Assembly (NCBI RefSeq): GCF_004332115.1
Contig: NZ_SJPA01000007.1
Span: forward strand, 18,501-82,500
From: Chlorobium sp. N1
GTDB lineage: Bacteria > Bacteroidota > Chlorobiia > Chlorobiales > Chlorobiaceae
DNA: 64,000 nt
Direction: 5' to 3'
Part shown: positions 8,604-17,650 of the stretch, piece by piece
Layout of the letters: each line of letters begins with the position of its first letter
How positions within the stretch are numbered: position 1 is the first letter of the stretch
Program-made: the position numbers and the translations under genes
Notes under the pieces: model-generated
The model's database searches: none
What the model was told of the DNA's origin: nothing
Seen by the model: only the letters and a program-made list of their open reading frames with translations

Positions 8604-9158
8604 ATGGCGACATTTTATTTCTTCCGGCGTTTCGTCCCGTGTGCAGTCTTTGTTTGTGCGCTGCTATCGGGTATTGCCGTTTCTTCCTCATCGGCGGCAA
8701 CTCCCGAACATCGTGCCATTGCCGTAACAGGGATGGTACTCCATCCATTCGTTGTTGATGCAAAGGGTATCCGGGCCATGCGTGTCGTTGAAAACGAGAA
8801 CACGGCCATCGTCTGTGATTCGGGGCAGACGAAGCACCGGTACAGGACGTTCAGGGGGGTCCTGCTGAAGGATTTCATCGATTCAGCCGGGGTGGATATG
8901 CCTAACCCGAGACGTCGTGGCGAGTATTATGTGCTGGTGCGCTCAACGGATGACTATAATGTGATCTTCGCCTATAACGAACTCTATTATGGGCCGGCTG
9001 GCGAGCACACCTGGGTGGTGTTCGAGACGGACGGGGAGCCCCTTGGTGAAAATGGCCCGTTTTTGCTGCTTACCGCCGGCGACCGGGTCACCGGCCCCCG
9101 CTACGTCAAGTGCGTGAATGCCGTCGAGGTATCGAAGGTTGCCGTTCCGGCTCCCTGA
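8604..9158 (+). CDS. Secreted molybdopterin-oxidoreductase-fold protein
   Basis: This 184-residue protein carries a signal peptide (hydrophobic core around residues 12-30, cleavage likely after SSAA). The mature part resembles the small 'oxidoreductase molybdopterin-binding' domain found outside sulfite oxidases: HRYRTFRGVLLKDFIDSAG, then a GPFLLLTAGD block and GPRYVKCVNAVEV at the end. Whether it holds molybdopterin is uncertain because it is much shorter than the catalytic enzymes. It follows the binding-lipoprotein gene by 41 bp and could be part of the same locus, in keeping with a molybdenum/tungsten theme. No obvious ribosome site precedes ATG 8604; the leader is AT-rich. Confidence 0.7.
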   Translation: MATFYFFRRFVPCAVFVCALLSGIAVSSSSAATPEHRAIAVTGMVLHPFVVDAKGIRAMRVVENENTAIVCDSGQTKHRYRTFRGVLLKDFIDSAGVDMPNPRRRGEYYVLVRSTDDYNVIFAYNELYYGPAGEHTWVVFETDGEPLGENGPFLLLTAGDRVTGPRYVKCVNAVEVSKVAVPAP

Positions 9159-9169
9159 GCTTTCCTGTT

Positions 9170-10093
9170 ATGCTTGATTACCGTTTTGAGGTATTCGCCG
9201 CTGCAGCGCGCAAACTCAGCTTCACCAGGGCAGCGGCAGAGCTGTGTATTACCCAGCCTGCGGTTTCGAAGCATATCAGGGAACTCGAGCGCACGCTCAA
9301 GGTTCAGCTGTTCGAGCGGAAGGGGAATGCGATCGTGCTCAGCGAGCCGGGAAAACTTGTGCTGCGCTATGCTGAATCGGCACGGAATCTTTCCCGTGAA
9401 ATGCACTCCTGCCTCGGCCGATACCAGCGGGAGGATTCCGGTATACTTGCCCTGGGGGCGAGTTCGACAGTCGCCCAGTATGTGCTCCCTCCCGTGCTCG
9501 CCCGGTTCCGCCAGGCCTTTCCCCAAATCCGGCTGAAGATGGCGACCGGCAATACCGGACAGATCGAGCGGATGCTGCTGGACCAGGAAATCGGAATCGG
9601 CGTGGTTGAAGGCGCTTTCCGGCGCAGCGAAATCCGGTATACCCCTTATACGAAGGATGAAATCGTTCTTGTCGTCCGAACTGATTGCCGGCTTGCTGCA
9701 GGCGGAGAGGTCCTGCTTGAGCAGCTCAAAACCCTTCCCCTGCTTTTGCGGGAACAAGGTTCCGGGACGTTGCAGGTAATCGAGCGTTCGCTGCGTGAAG
9801 CGGGGTTGAGGCTCGGCGAACTTTCCGTTGAAATGTCCCTGGGCTGCACCGAGGCCATGAAGTCCTATCTCCTCAATGCCGACTGCCTGGCGTTCATTTC
9901 CCGCCATGCAGTCGCCAGGGAGCTGGCAGAGGGACGCCTGAGGATTGTCAGAGTGAGGGGCATCGGCCTGTATCGGCAGCTCTATTTCGTGACCCCGCAG
10001 GGAAGGAGCGGAGGGCTTGAGGTCCGGTTCATGGAGTTTGCGCTTGCAGCCGATGCTGGATGCCATCGCTCTCCCGTCCCCTCGATAACCTGA
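9170..10093 (+). CDS. LysR-family transcriptional regulator
   Basis: The 307-residue protein has the LysR N-terminal helix-turn-helix (FTRAAAELCITQPAVSKHI) followed by a linker helix and a two-lobed co-inducer domain beginning near residue 90 (DSGILALGASSTVAQYVLPP). It is of the CbbR/CysB/YeiE general type. ATG 9170 was chosen over the upstream in-frame extension because it gives the usual LysR start just before the DNA-binding domain. It lies 124 bp upstream of a YeiH-family gene; a LysR gene (yeiE) next to yeiH is a recurring pair, so it probably regulates that gene. Confidence 0.9.
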   Translation: MLDYRFEVFAAAARKLSFTRAAAELCITQPAVSKHIRELERTLKVQLFERKGNAIVLSEPGKLVLRYAESARNLSREMHSCLGRYQREDSGILALGASSTVAQYVLPPVLARFRQAFPQIRLKMATGNTGQIERMLLDQEIGIGVVEGAFRRSEIRYTPYTKDEIVLVVRTDCRLAAGGEVLLEQLKTLPLLLREQGSGTLQVIERSLREAGLRLGELSVEMSLGCTEAMKSYLLNADCLAFISRHAVARELAEGRLRIVRVRGIGLYRQLYFVTPQGRSGGLEVRFMEFALAADAGCHRSPVPSIT

Positions 10094-10217
10094 GGTAATG
10101 ACCCATCACCAACGATCGCTGGCATGATGTTTTCCCGTTGATGATCTTTCCTGTGAAATCCCCGGTCGGGCATATCCCTCGCCGGGACAGTCTGCGATAT
10201 CATCAGGAGCTCATCAC

Positions 10218-11222
10218 ATGGAAACATCCACAACGACACCGCGCACGTCGGCCTCTCCCGACCCCTGGCCCAGGAGGGTTTCCTCCATCCTTGAGCGGCG
10301 CCTGTCCCTGCGCCAGCTGCTTTTTGCCGCCATCGGCCTGCTTTGCCTCTCTTCACCGGTATCCGCTCCGCTCGCTCTCTTGCTCGGCCTGCTCGTGGCA
10401 TTGACCATCGGCCACCCGTTCATCCATCTCAGCAGCAGGATGACCAGCAGGCTTCTGGAGTTCTCGATTATCGGCCTCGGGTTCGGCATGGACTTCCATC
10501 ATGCAATGGCGTCAGGCAGGACGGGGTTCATGCTGTCGACAGGGTTTATCCTTCTTACGCTGGCACTCGGCCTTCTTCTGGGCAGCGCGCTTGGCATCGA
10601 CAGGAAGACATCCCTTCTCATCTCTTCGGGTACGGCTATCTGCGGCGGCAGCGCCATCGCCGCCATCGCTCCGGTCATCGATGTCCGCGAGCACCAGATG
10701 TCCGTCGCGCTCGGAACCGTCTTTGTCCTGAATGCTCTTGCGTTGTTCATTTTCCCTCAGGTTGGCGTGATGCTCGGCTTGAGCCAGCACCAGTTCGGCC
10801 TCTGGAGCGCCATTGCCATCCATGACACAAGTTCGGTCGTCGGTTCCGCGGCGAGTTTCGGTGCGGAGGCGCTTGAGACGGCCACGACCGTCAAACTCGC
10901 CCGCAGTCTATGGATCATTCCCCTGGCCGTTTTCAGCTCGATGCACTTCGGCCGAAAGGCGTCAGCCATCCGCATCCCGTGGTTCATCGTGATGTTCCTT
11001 GTCGCCATGGGCGTCCATACGTTCTTTCCTGCAAGCGCACCGGTTACCGATTATGCCGTCCATGCTGCCCATGCCGGCCTGACGCTGACCCTGTTCCTTG
11101 TCGGCAGCGCCCTGGCGCCTGGGCGTATGGCGCAGGTGGGATGGAAGCCTTTCGTGCAGGGAGGGATCCTCTGGGCGGTGATTTCGATTGCCGCCCTGGC
11201 CGCTGTGGTTATGGTAGGGTAG
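10218..11222 (+). CDS. YeiH-family putative sulfate-exporter-like membrane protein
   Basis: The 334-residue protein has about ten hydrophobic segments and the conserved YeiH signatures EFSIIGLGFGMDFHHA and SGTAICGGSAIAAIAPVI, followed by HDTSSVVGSAASFG. The family is annotated as putative sulfate exporters, with little biochemical evidence. The start ATG 10218 follows a CAGGAG ribosome site. A LysR gene precedes it in the same direction, matching the yeiE-yeiH arrangement. Confidence 0.85.
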   Translation: METSTTTPRTSASPDPWPRRVSSILERRLSLRQLLFAAIGLLCLSSPVSAPLALLLGLLVALTIGHPFIHLSSRMTSRLLEFSIIGLGFGMDFHHAMASGRTGFMLSTGFILLTLALGLLLGSALGIDRKTSLLISSGTAICGGSAIAAIAPVIDVREHQMSVALGTVFVLNALALFIFPQVGVMLGLSQHQFGLWSAIAIHDTSSVVGSAASFGAEALETATTVKLARSLWIIPLAVFSSMHFGRKASAIRIPWFIVMFLVAMGVHTFFPASAPVTDYAVHAAHAGLTLTLFLVGSALAPGRMAQVGWKPFVQGGILWAVISIAALAAVVMVG

Positions 11223-11534
11223 GGTTGTGAGAGGAACTTGCGGAACTGACCAGGGCTTTCCAATGGCCAGCCTTTCGTGTTCCCGATGGTTTTATCGGGT
11301 TTATGCTCCGATGCTCTCGATGGCGGCAACCGGGCCTGTAGAGCTGAAAGACGATCGGGCGCCATTGAGTTCGTCAATCTGACCGATCAGCCTCAGGATC
11401 GCCGGGGTGACTTGACGTGACCCGGTTCGAAGCATAACCCGGCACCACAGCCGTTTAATCCGTTTCCGGGCCATTGCCAACGGCCCCCCTGGCTATGCGG
11501 TGTACGGAATAATCCGGCATCATGATGACCGGCC

Positions 11535-11574
11535 TGCATGCATGCATGCATGCAGGCAAGCAAGCAAGCAAGGC
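11535..11574. repeat. Adjacent tetranucleotide runs, (TGCA)n then (AAGC)n
   Basis: Four and a half TGCA units are followed at once by about four AAGC units. Such tetranucleotide runs are slippage-prone. No confident gene or promoter is close enough to assign a phase-variable role. Confidence 0.75.
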
Positions 11575-11700
11575 GGCAGCCAGTAGCGTTGCGGGTAGTA
11601 AGGCAGAACGGATCCCCTGACCCTGAGTTCGAAACGGATGAAGAGCGCAATTATTCTGGTACGCTTTCCCGTACACCCGAAATCTGTTCGCCAGGCCTAG

Positions 11701-11747
11701 TCACCTGTCAATCAAAATGATCACGATGGTCATCGCATGACAGGTGA
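11701..11747. repeat. Ten-base perfect inverted repeat
   Basis: TCACCTGTCA at 11701-11710 and TGACAGGTGA at 11738-11747 are exact inverted copies separated by 27 bases. This could be a protein-binding site or the remains of a mobile-element end. Nothing else supports a specific role. Confidence 0.55.
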
Positions 11748-12136
11748 AGCTGCAGGTGAAGCTATTGCTTTACTGAGGGTTCTGGCGAATGCGCTGCTAT
11801 CAAGAAGTGTCGCTCAGAAGGCTCTCAATCTCAAAAATCGGGCCTGTTTTAGGGAGAGCGCTATCTTGAAACGGCCCTTGCCGGCGGTTTGGTTGCGATG
11901 ACTCTGCCAGTGGGCGAAAACAACCCGGCTCACCTCTTCCCGGTCTCCTAATACCCTGATTTCTTCGGGGGTGAACTGGTGAACTGGTGAACAGGAATCA
12001 GGCACGATCCATCAAACCGGCGCATGCTCCGCTTCTCGCTTTACAGGCACAAAGGCCTCTTGTCTGATTAGAACGCCCTCGACGGGGCGGAACTTACCGT
12101 TCCTATTCCTACATTCTTTTATTTCAGGATTCGTTG

Positions 12137-15100
12137 ATGATCGTATTGCATTGTTCGGTGCTCGACGGAGCGCCGGTGCTTTGGAGCGAAGGCGGGGAGC
12201 CGGGCGATATCCGGGACGTGCGTCGGGCGCTCAGGGCGATCGGCCTGAGGGTTCCGGTCCGCAGGCCCATGCTCAAGGAGTGCCTTGCCTGGCTGCCGCA
12301 TCGCGGCCGGGAGCGGATTCCCTCTTCGCCCCTGCTTGGCGAAGAACCGGACCGGCGCCGGAAATCCATCCTCAGGCCGCTGGCCGTTACCGCCCTTTCT
12401 CTCGATATCGGCCTGTGCTATTCCTTCTTTTCTGTCGTGCGCGGGGAGCAGACGCCGGGTTCCGGGGTCGTTTTCGCTCCTTCCGTCTTCTGGACGATGG
12501 AGCTGTTCGAGACGGCAGTCCATCTTGTCGCAACAGAGCGGTTCCTTCCCTCGCTGGTTCACCGGAACCGCCGGTGGCTTGGCCGCTGGGTCCCTTATCC
12601 CGAACCTGCCGTCGCCTCGCGCCTCGACATCCTGGCCGGCACCATGCCTCCGGTATGCCGCTGCCTTTCCGGGGAACGGAAACGTCCTCCGCAATCCCCG
12701 GGAAAAGAGCTTCAGGAGGAACTGCTGCAGGGGCTGGTGGACTCGCTGGTCAGGTCGTCCTTCGTTTCCGCGCGCGGCAGGACGCCGAAGCCGCCGACGA
12801 TCCATGATGCATGGATGCAGTCCCTTTCAGGTTCCGATCCCCAGGTGCGGTGGGAGCGCCGGGCGGAGGTCGTGGCGTTTTCACTGGAGCTTGCCGGGTG
12901 GCGCCGTCCGCTCGACGTGTATGCCGCCTCGCCTTTCGGTTTCTGTTTCCGGCTTGCCGAGCCTTCCGTGCCTGCCGGACGCGGCCGGGCTTCAGGGAAG
13001 GGCAGAAAGGAGGTGTGGCGGCTCGACTGCCTGCTGCAGCTGAAGCGCGACCCCAGCCTGCTGCTCGATGTCGGAGAGCTCCGGGACCCGGAAAGCGATG
13101 CTTCCCGGCAGGCTCGTCGTTCCGGGGGAGAGTATACGGAGTTCATGCTCATGGCGCTCGGGCAGGCGGCAGCCCTGTATCCCGATATCTCCAGGGCGCT
13201 GAAGCAGAAAAATCCGGGCGGACTGAAGCTCGATACCGAAGAGGCTTTCCGGTTCCTCTCCCACTATGCCCCCATCCTGCGTGATGCCGGATTTGTCGTC
13301 ATGCTTCCCTCCTGGTGGGTCGGCAGGGGGCCGCTGCACCGGATGGGGATTACGGTACGGGCCAAGGCGCCGGCCATGAAGGCCGGCGGGGCCGGCATGG
13401 ACCTCGGTACGCTGCTATCCTGCGACTATGCGGTCTCGCTCGGCACGGACGAAGTCGATCTTGACGAGCTTCGGCGTCTTGCGGCACTGAAAATGCCGCT
13501 GGTCAGGGTGCGCGGGCAATGGCGGCAGCTCGACCGCCAGGAGCTTTCCGAAGCGCTCGGCTTCCTTGAAAAGCAGCAGTCGGGAGTGCTTACGGCGCGC
13601 GATCTGCTTGCGACGGCCTTTGGTGCCGGCGCGCTCGAGACCACGCTGGCGGTGCGCGCCGTCGATGCCGACGGGTGGATGAAAGAGCTGCTCGAAAAGC
13701 TCAGGGGCGAGGCCCGTTTTGAGCTGCTTCCCCAGCCGGAGGCTTTTCATGGGAGGTTGCGCCGGTATCAGCTGAAGGGGTATTCATGGCTTGCATTCCT
13801 GAGGCGTTGGGGGCTTGGCGCCTGCCTGGCCGACGACATGGGGCTCGGCAAGACCGTGCAGGCGCTCGCGCTCCTGCAGGAGGAGCGGAACCGCGGGGAA
13901 CGGCGTCCGGTGCTCCTGATCTGCCCCACCTCCGTGGTCAACAACTGGAAAAAAGAGGCGCGGCAGTTCACCCCGGAGCTGCCCGTCCTTGTCCACCATG
14001 GCGCCGACCGGCTCAGAACGGCTGCCTTCAGCAAAGCGGCAAAGGCTTCGGCGCTGGTGATTTCCAGCTACGGCCTGCTGGTGCGCGATGTGGCCTCGCT
14101 CTCGAAACTGGAGTGGGCGGGCGTGATCCTCGATGAAGCCCAGAACATCAAGAACCCCGAAACCAAACAGGCAAAAGCGGCCCGCGCCATCCCTTCGGAT
14201 TACCGCATAGCGCTGACCGGTACACCCGTTGAAAATCATGTCGGCGACCTCTGGGCCCTGATGGATTTCCTCAATCCGGGTTTCCTCGGTACGCAGCGCT
14301 TGTTCAGGGAGCGCTTTTTCAACCCGATCCAGTGGTACGGCGACAGCGGGGCCTCCGAACGGCTGAAAGCCATGACGGCACCCTTCATCCTCCGCCGGCT
14401 CAAGACCGACAGGACCATTATCTCCGATCTGCCCGACAAGATCGAAATGAAGCAGTACTGTACGCTGACCGGTGAGCAGGCATCGCTCTACAAGGCGGTC
14501 GTCGACGACCTGCAGGAGCGCATCGAGTCGGCGGAGGGCATCGACCGTCGGGGCCTTGTCCTTGCCCTTCTCGTCAAGCTCAAGCAGGTATGCAACCATC
14601 CGGCGCAGTTCCTCGGCGACAGCTCCCCGGTGGCACATCGTTCCGGAAAGCTGCAGCGCCTTGAAGAGCTGCTGGGCGAAATCCGTGAAAGGGATGAACG
14701 GACGCTGGTGTTCACCCAGTTCAGGGAGATGGGCGCGCTGTTGCAGCACCATCTTCAGGAACTGTTCGGCGAGGAGGTGCTGTTTCTGCATGGTTCGCTC
14801 GGCAGGAAGCGGCGCGATGAACTGATCGAACGCTTTCAGAACGGCGAGCACGCCCCGCGCATGTTCATTCTTTCGCTGAAAGCGGGCGGCGCGGGCCTGA
14901 ACCTGACCCGGGCGAACCATGTCATCCATTACGACCGCTGGTGGAACCCGGCCGTTGAAAACCAGGCGACGGACAGGGCGTTTCGTATCGGGCAGAAGCA
15001 CAATGTCGAAGTCCATAAATTCATCGCCGCCGGTACCCTCGAAGAGCGGATCGACGAGATGATCGAGAGGAAAACGGCCGTTTCAGGGACACTCCTCGGC

Positions 15101-15184
15101 AGCGGGGAGCAGTGGCTTACCGAACTGTCGAACATCGAGCTGAAAAAACTCGTCATGCTCGGACGGGAGGCAACAGAGGCATAA
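12137..15184 (+). CDS. SNF2-family DEAD/DEAH-box helicase
   Basis: The protein of about 1,015 residues is a bacterial SNF2/Rad54-like ATPase. The first ~530 residues are the SNF2-associated region. The motor follows with Walker A LADDMGLGKTVQAL (about residue 560), motif II LDEAQNIKNP, motif III LTGTPVENHVGDLW, and the second lobe with LKAGGAGLNLTRANHVIHYD and motif VI ATDRAFRIGQ near the C-terminus. It should translocate on duplex DNA to remodel bound proteins or nucleic acid. ATG 12137 was chosen over TTG 12134 because an AGGA ribosome site is well spaced. The next gene, five bases on, encodes a SWIM zinc-finger protein, a common partner of these helicases. Confidence 0.93.
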   Translation: MIVLHCSVLDGAPVLWSEGGEPGDIRDVRRALRAIGLRVPVRRPMLKECLAWLPHRGRERIPSSPLLGEEPDRRRKSILRPLAVTALSLDIGLCYSFFSVVRGEQTPGSGVVFAPSVFWTMELFETAVHLVATERFLPSLVHRNRRWLGRWVPYPEPAVASRLDILAGTMPPVCRCLSGERKRPPQSPGKELQEELLQGLVDSLVRSSFVSARGRTPKPPTIHDAWMQSLSGSDPQVRWERRAEVVAFSLELAGWRRPLDVYAASPFGFCFRLAEPSVPAGRGRASGKGRKEVWRLDCLLQLKRDPSLLLDVGELRDPESDASRQARRSGGEYTEFMLMALGQAAALYPDISRALKQKNPGGLKLDTEEAFRFLSHYAPILRDAGFVVMLPSWWVGRGPLHRMGITVRAKAPAMKAGGAGMDLGTLLSCDYAVSLGTDEVDLDELRRLAALKMPLVRVRGQWRQLDRQELSEALGFLEKQQSGVLTARDLLATAFGAGALETTLAVRAVDADGWMKELLEKLRGEARFELLPQPEAFHGRLRRYQLKGYSWLAFLRRWGLGACLADDMGLGKTVQALALLQEERNRGERRPVLLICPTSVVNNWKKEARQFTPELPVLVHHGADRLRTAAFSKAAKASALVISSYGLLVRDVASLSKLEWAGVILDEAQNIKNPETKQAKAARAIPSDYRIALTGTPVENHVGDLWALMDFLNPGFLGTQRLFRERFFNPIQWYGDSGASERLKAMTAPFILRRLKTDRTIISDLPDKIEMKQYCTLTGEQASLYKAVVDDLQERIESAEGIDRRGLVLALLVKLKQVCNHPAQFLGDSSPVAHRSGKLQRLEELLGEIRERDERTLVFTQFREMGALLQHHLQELFGEEVLFLHGSLGRKRRDELIERFQNGEHAPRMFILSLKAGGAGLNLTRANHVIHYDRWWNPAVENQATDRAFRIGQKHNVEVHKFIAAGTLEERIDEMIERKTAVSGTLLGSGEQWLTELSNIELKKLVMLGREATEA

Positions 15185-15188
15185 TCGT

Positions 15189-16037
15189 ATGGCCAGATTC
15201 CATTATTTCTATGAGCCGACGACCCCGAAAAAGGTCGATAACGGCATCAAGGCACAGAGCAGGCGTGGCGCCTTTGCCCGGCAATGGTGGGGGAAGGCGT
15301 GGATTGCGGTGCTCGAGCGCTTCAACGACGCCGCACGCCTTGCCCGCGGCCGGGCGTATGCACGCAAGGGGCAGGTGACCGATCTGCAGTTCACCGGTAA
15401 AGGCGTCGTGGCAAAAGTCCAGGGGTCACGCTCCAGTCCGTACAGGGTCACCGTCAGGCTCAGGCCCTATGCTGAAGGGGAGTGGCAGCGGCTTGTCGGG
15501 GTGTTCCGTGAAAATCCCGTGCTTGTCGCCCGGATACTGGGCGGTGAGATGCCCGAAGAGATCGAGGCGCTCTGCCGGAAAGCGGGCCTTCCCCTCTTTC
15601 CGGCCGCATTCGGCGATATCGAGGCATCATGCTCCTGCCCTGATTACGCCCATCCCTGCAAGCACCTCGCCGCCGTCTTTTACCTGCTGGCCGAGGCTTT
15701 CGACCGTGATCCGTTCCTCCTCTTCGCCCTGCGGGGCATCGAAAGGGATGCGCTCTTCACCGCCCTCGGCGCGAACCGGTCCGGCGGGCCGGAAACGGAC
15801 GAGGAGCACGGGAAGGGGCTCGCCGAACCCCTGCCGGCCGATCCCGCCCTCTTCTGGTCTTCTCCGGACGGGCCGCCGCTTCCCGGCCTGCACGAAGAGA
15901 GACCGGCAGACTCGGCAATCCTGGCACGGAGGCTCGGGCCGATTCCGTTCTGGCGGTCCGAAAGGGATTTCCTTGCTGAAATCCATTCCATCAGCAGGGC
16001 GGCCTCGGAGTACGCGTTCAGCAGGGGAGGCAGGTGA
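15189..16037 (+). CDS. SWIM zinc-finger protein, partner of SNF2 helicase
   Basis: The 282-residue protein contains a SWIM-type zinc-binding motif CSCPDYAHPCKHLAAVFY around residues 145-162 (C-x-C...C-x-H). The N-terminal part with QWWGKAWIAVLERF is typical of proteins encoded beside bacterial SNF2 helicases. SWIM domains bind DNA or proteins; the protein probably works with the helicase encoded four bases upstream, in one operon. The C-terminal third is poorly conserved. Confidence 0.88.
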   Translation: MARFHYFYEPTTPKKVDNGIKAQSRRGAFARQWWGKAWIAVLERFNDAARLARGRAYARKGQVTDLQFTGKGVVAKVQGSRSSPYRVTVRLRPYAEGEWQRLVGVFRENPVLVARILGGEMPEEIEALCRKAGLPLFPAAFGDIEASCSCPDYAHPCKHLAAVFYLLAEAFDRDPFLLFALRGIERDALFTALGANRSGGPETDEEHGKGLAEPLPADPALFWSSPDGPPLPGLHEERPADSAILARRLGPIPFWRSERDFLAEIHSISRAASEYAFSRGGR

Positions 16038-16129
16038 CAGCGGCGACGGATCGGCCGGAACCCGCTCGACGGCATGCACTCCATCCGAGTTCCTGACTCC
16101 GGTCGAAGATGTGTGTTGAGGGCTCTTTT

Positions 16130-17650
16130 TCAGCTTTGGACATTCTGCCCGGGAGACGTGTCCAAATCCGAAACGTTGAGCAGCCGGTACTGTTTGCGGG
16201 ATTTTTCGAATGCATTGCAGGCCTTCATCCGGCTGATCACCCGGTCCAGGTCGGTGTAGTCGAATGCCGCAGTCCATTGCCGGATATGCTGCATGGCCTC
16301 AATGAACGGTTCGGGCCTGCTTTGCCGTGTGAGGACCCGAAGACAGTCCAGATACTCTTCCCTGAAAAGCGTCGGGACGATGATTCTGCCGGCGTTCACA
16401 ACGGACAACTCCGCGTTCATGGCGAGGCGTGCGAGTCGTCCGTTCCCGTCAATAAAGGGATGCACTTCCGAGACAATGAACATCGCCAGCAGCGCACGGG
16501 CCATACCCGGCGGGACCGAGGGCAACAGCTTGCTGCCTTCGATAAGGGTCCCACGTACGTTTCTTGGTGATACGAAGGTTGTGTTCCCGGCAAAATTCTC
16601 CCTGTCCTTGAAATCGCCGGGAGACGCTTCAGGGCGTTCTTTCATGAGGTCTGCATGACGCTGTCGCAACTGGTGTAGCACCGCTTCGCCGATTGCCATC
16701 GACTGGTTTGCCCATCCGGGATTGATCGCCTGTCGGAACACGCCGAGAATGTCGTGCGAATCTTTCGGGCGCTGATCGATGATTTTTCCCTCAAGTACGA
16801 TTTGCCGTGCCTCTGAGACGTCGAACTCCGTACCCTCGATGAAGTTGCTGAAATAGGACTCAAGGAATGCAAAATTGATGCGGGCGGCTTCGCTTCCGGT
16901 CGGTGACGCGTTCTCCGGGAAATCCATGACCCGCAAAACAGCTGCCAGCGCTTCAAAAAGCGCAAGCCGGCCGGCGTCAACAGGCGTACCCGCAGCCAGG
17001 GCTTTTCCGGCAACGGTCCCAAGTCGGGCGCTTTTTGTCCCGAGAATGGTGCCGATCAGCTCGTTCAACACCTTGTATTCCTTGTCGAATCCCAGGAGCG
17101 GCGCAAGGCCAAGAGCTTCATCCCTGATCCGGTTGAGCGCTTCGATGCCTCTGGATTCGTACATGTTTACCAGGCGCTCTTCAACGGCGGTGCGGCCCAT
17201 GGCTTTTTTGATCGAACCACGGCTTGCCGCAAGATTTTCCAGGAGCATCCTGGCCGGAGAAGGGAAGTAGATATCTCGCCCGGACATGGGCAGGTCACCC
17301 GCAACCTGTCCATGCCCCCTGACGAGGATCACGTTGAGCCCGGGCAGCTTGACAGCCCTGTTGTAACTATAGCTGAGGTGTATGACTCCATCCACCGGGA
17401 TGCCGCCCTTGAAGGCGCTTCTGAAACCAATCACCGCCCCCGGAAACAGTGCGGCAAGGAGCCTTGTCCTGTGCAGTGCAACGATGGCAGGCCACTCGTT
17501 TTCAGGGCTGGCACTGAGAACCCCGGGGACAATTCGTGCCAGCTCACCTCTTTTCAGTCGCCGCTGTGCCGCTCTTATTTCAGCAGTATTGAGTTCGGCG
17601 TAGATGATCAGCGAATCATCGGTTGTCGTGTTTTTCAGCGATCTCTTCAT
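16130..17650 (-). CDS. Fic-domain protein with AbiEi-like N-terminus
   Basis: The 506-residue protein has the full Fic catalytic motif HPFIDGNGRLAR (about residue 410), so AMP-transferase (or other nucleotidyl-transfer) activity is expected. The inhibitory motif SNFIEG (about residue 268) precedes it, marking a Fic protein whose self-inhibiting helix lies N-terminal to the Fic core. The first ~200 residues resemble the AbiEi antitoxin/regulator fold: a winged-helix-like segment (AAQRRLKRGELARIVPGVLS), then a region with IGFRSAF and FPSPARMLLENLAASRG. This suggests DNA-binding autoregulation joined to an AMPylating effector. It is a single gene, convergent with the SNF2-SWIM pair. Confidence 0.88.
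   Translation of the reverse strand: MKRSLKNTTTDDSLIIYAELNTAEIRAAQRRLKRGELARIVPGVLSASPENEWPAIVALHRTRLLAALFPGAVIGFRSAFKGGIPVDGVIHLSYSYNRAVKLPGLNVILVRGHGQVAGDLPMSGRDIYFPSPARMLLENLAASRGSIKKAMGRTAVEERLVNMYESRGIEALNRIRDEALGLAPLLGFDKEYKVLNELIGTILGTKSARLGTVAGKALAAGTPVDAGRLALFEALAAVLRVMDFPENASPTGSEAARINFAFLESYFSNFIEGTEFDVSEARQIVLEGKIIDQRPKDSHDILGVFRQAINPGWANQSMAIGEAVLHQLRQRHADLMKERPEASPGDFKDRENFAGNTTFVSPRNVRGTLIEGSKLLPSVPPGMARALLAMFIVSEVHPFIDGNGRLARLAMNAELSVVNAGRIIVPTLFREEYLDCLRVLTRQSRPEPFIEAMQHIRQWTAAFDYTDLDRVISRMKACNAFEKSRKQYRLLNVSDLDTSPGQNVQS

Larger units (their letters stand above)
11223..12136. other. Gene-free stretch with simple repeats
   Basis: About 0.9 kb without a convincing coding region. 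The short open frames here have no recognisable motif. It contains a TGCA run next to an AAGC run (11535-11574), a ten-base inverted repeat (11701-11747) and a small GGTGAACT tandem near 11970-11996. It could be the site of a decayed gene. Confidence 0.6.

Noticed and set aside
8581..8604. Third ModE-like box before the molybdopterin-fold gene
   Set aside because: The left half-site is fair (CGCAATAT) but the right half (ACTTATCA) matches poorly and runs into the start codon.
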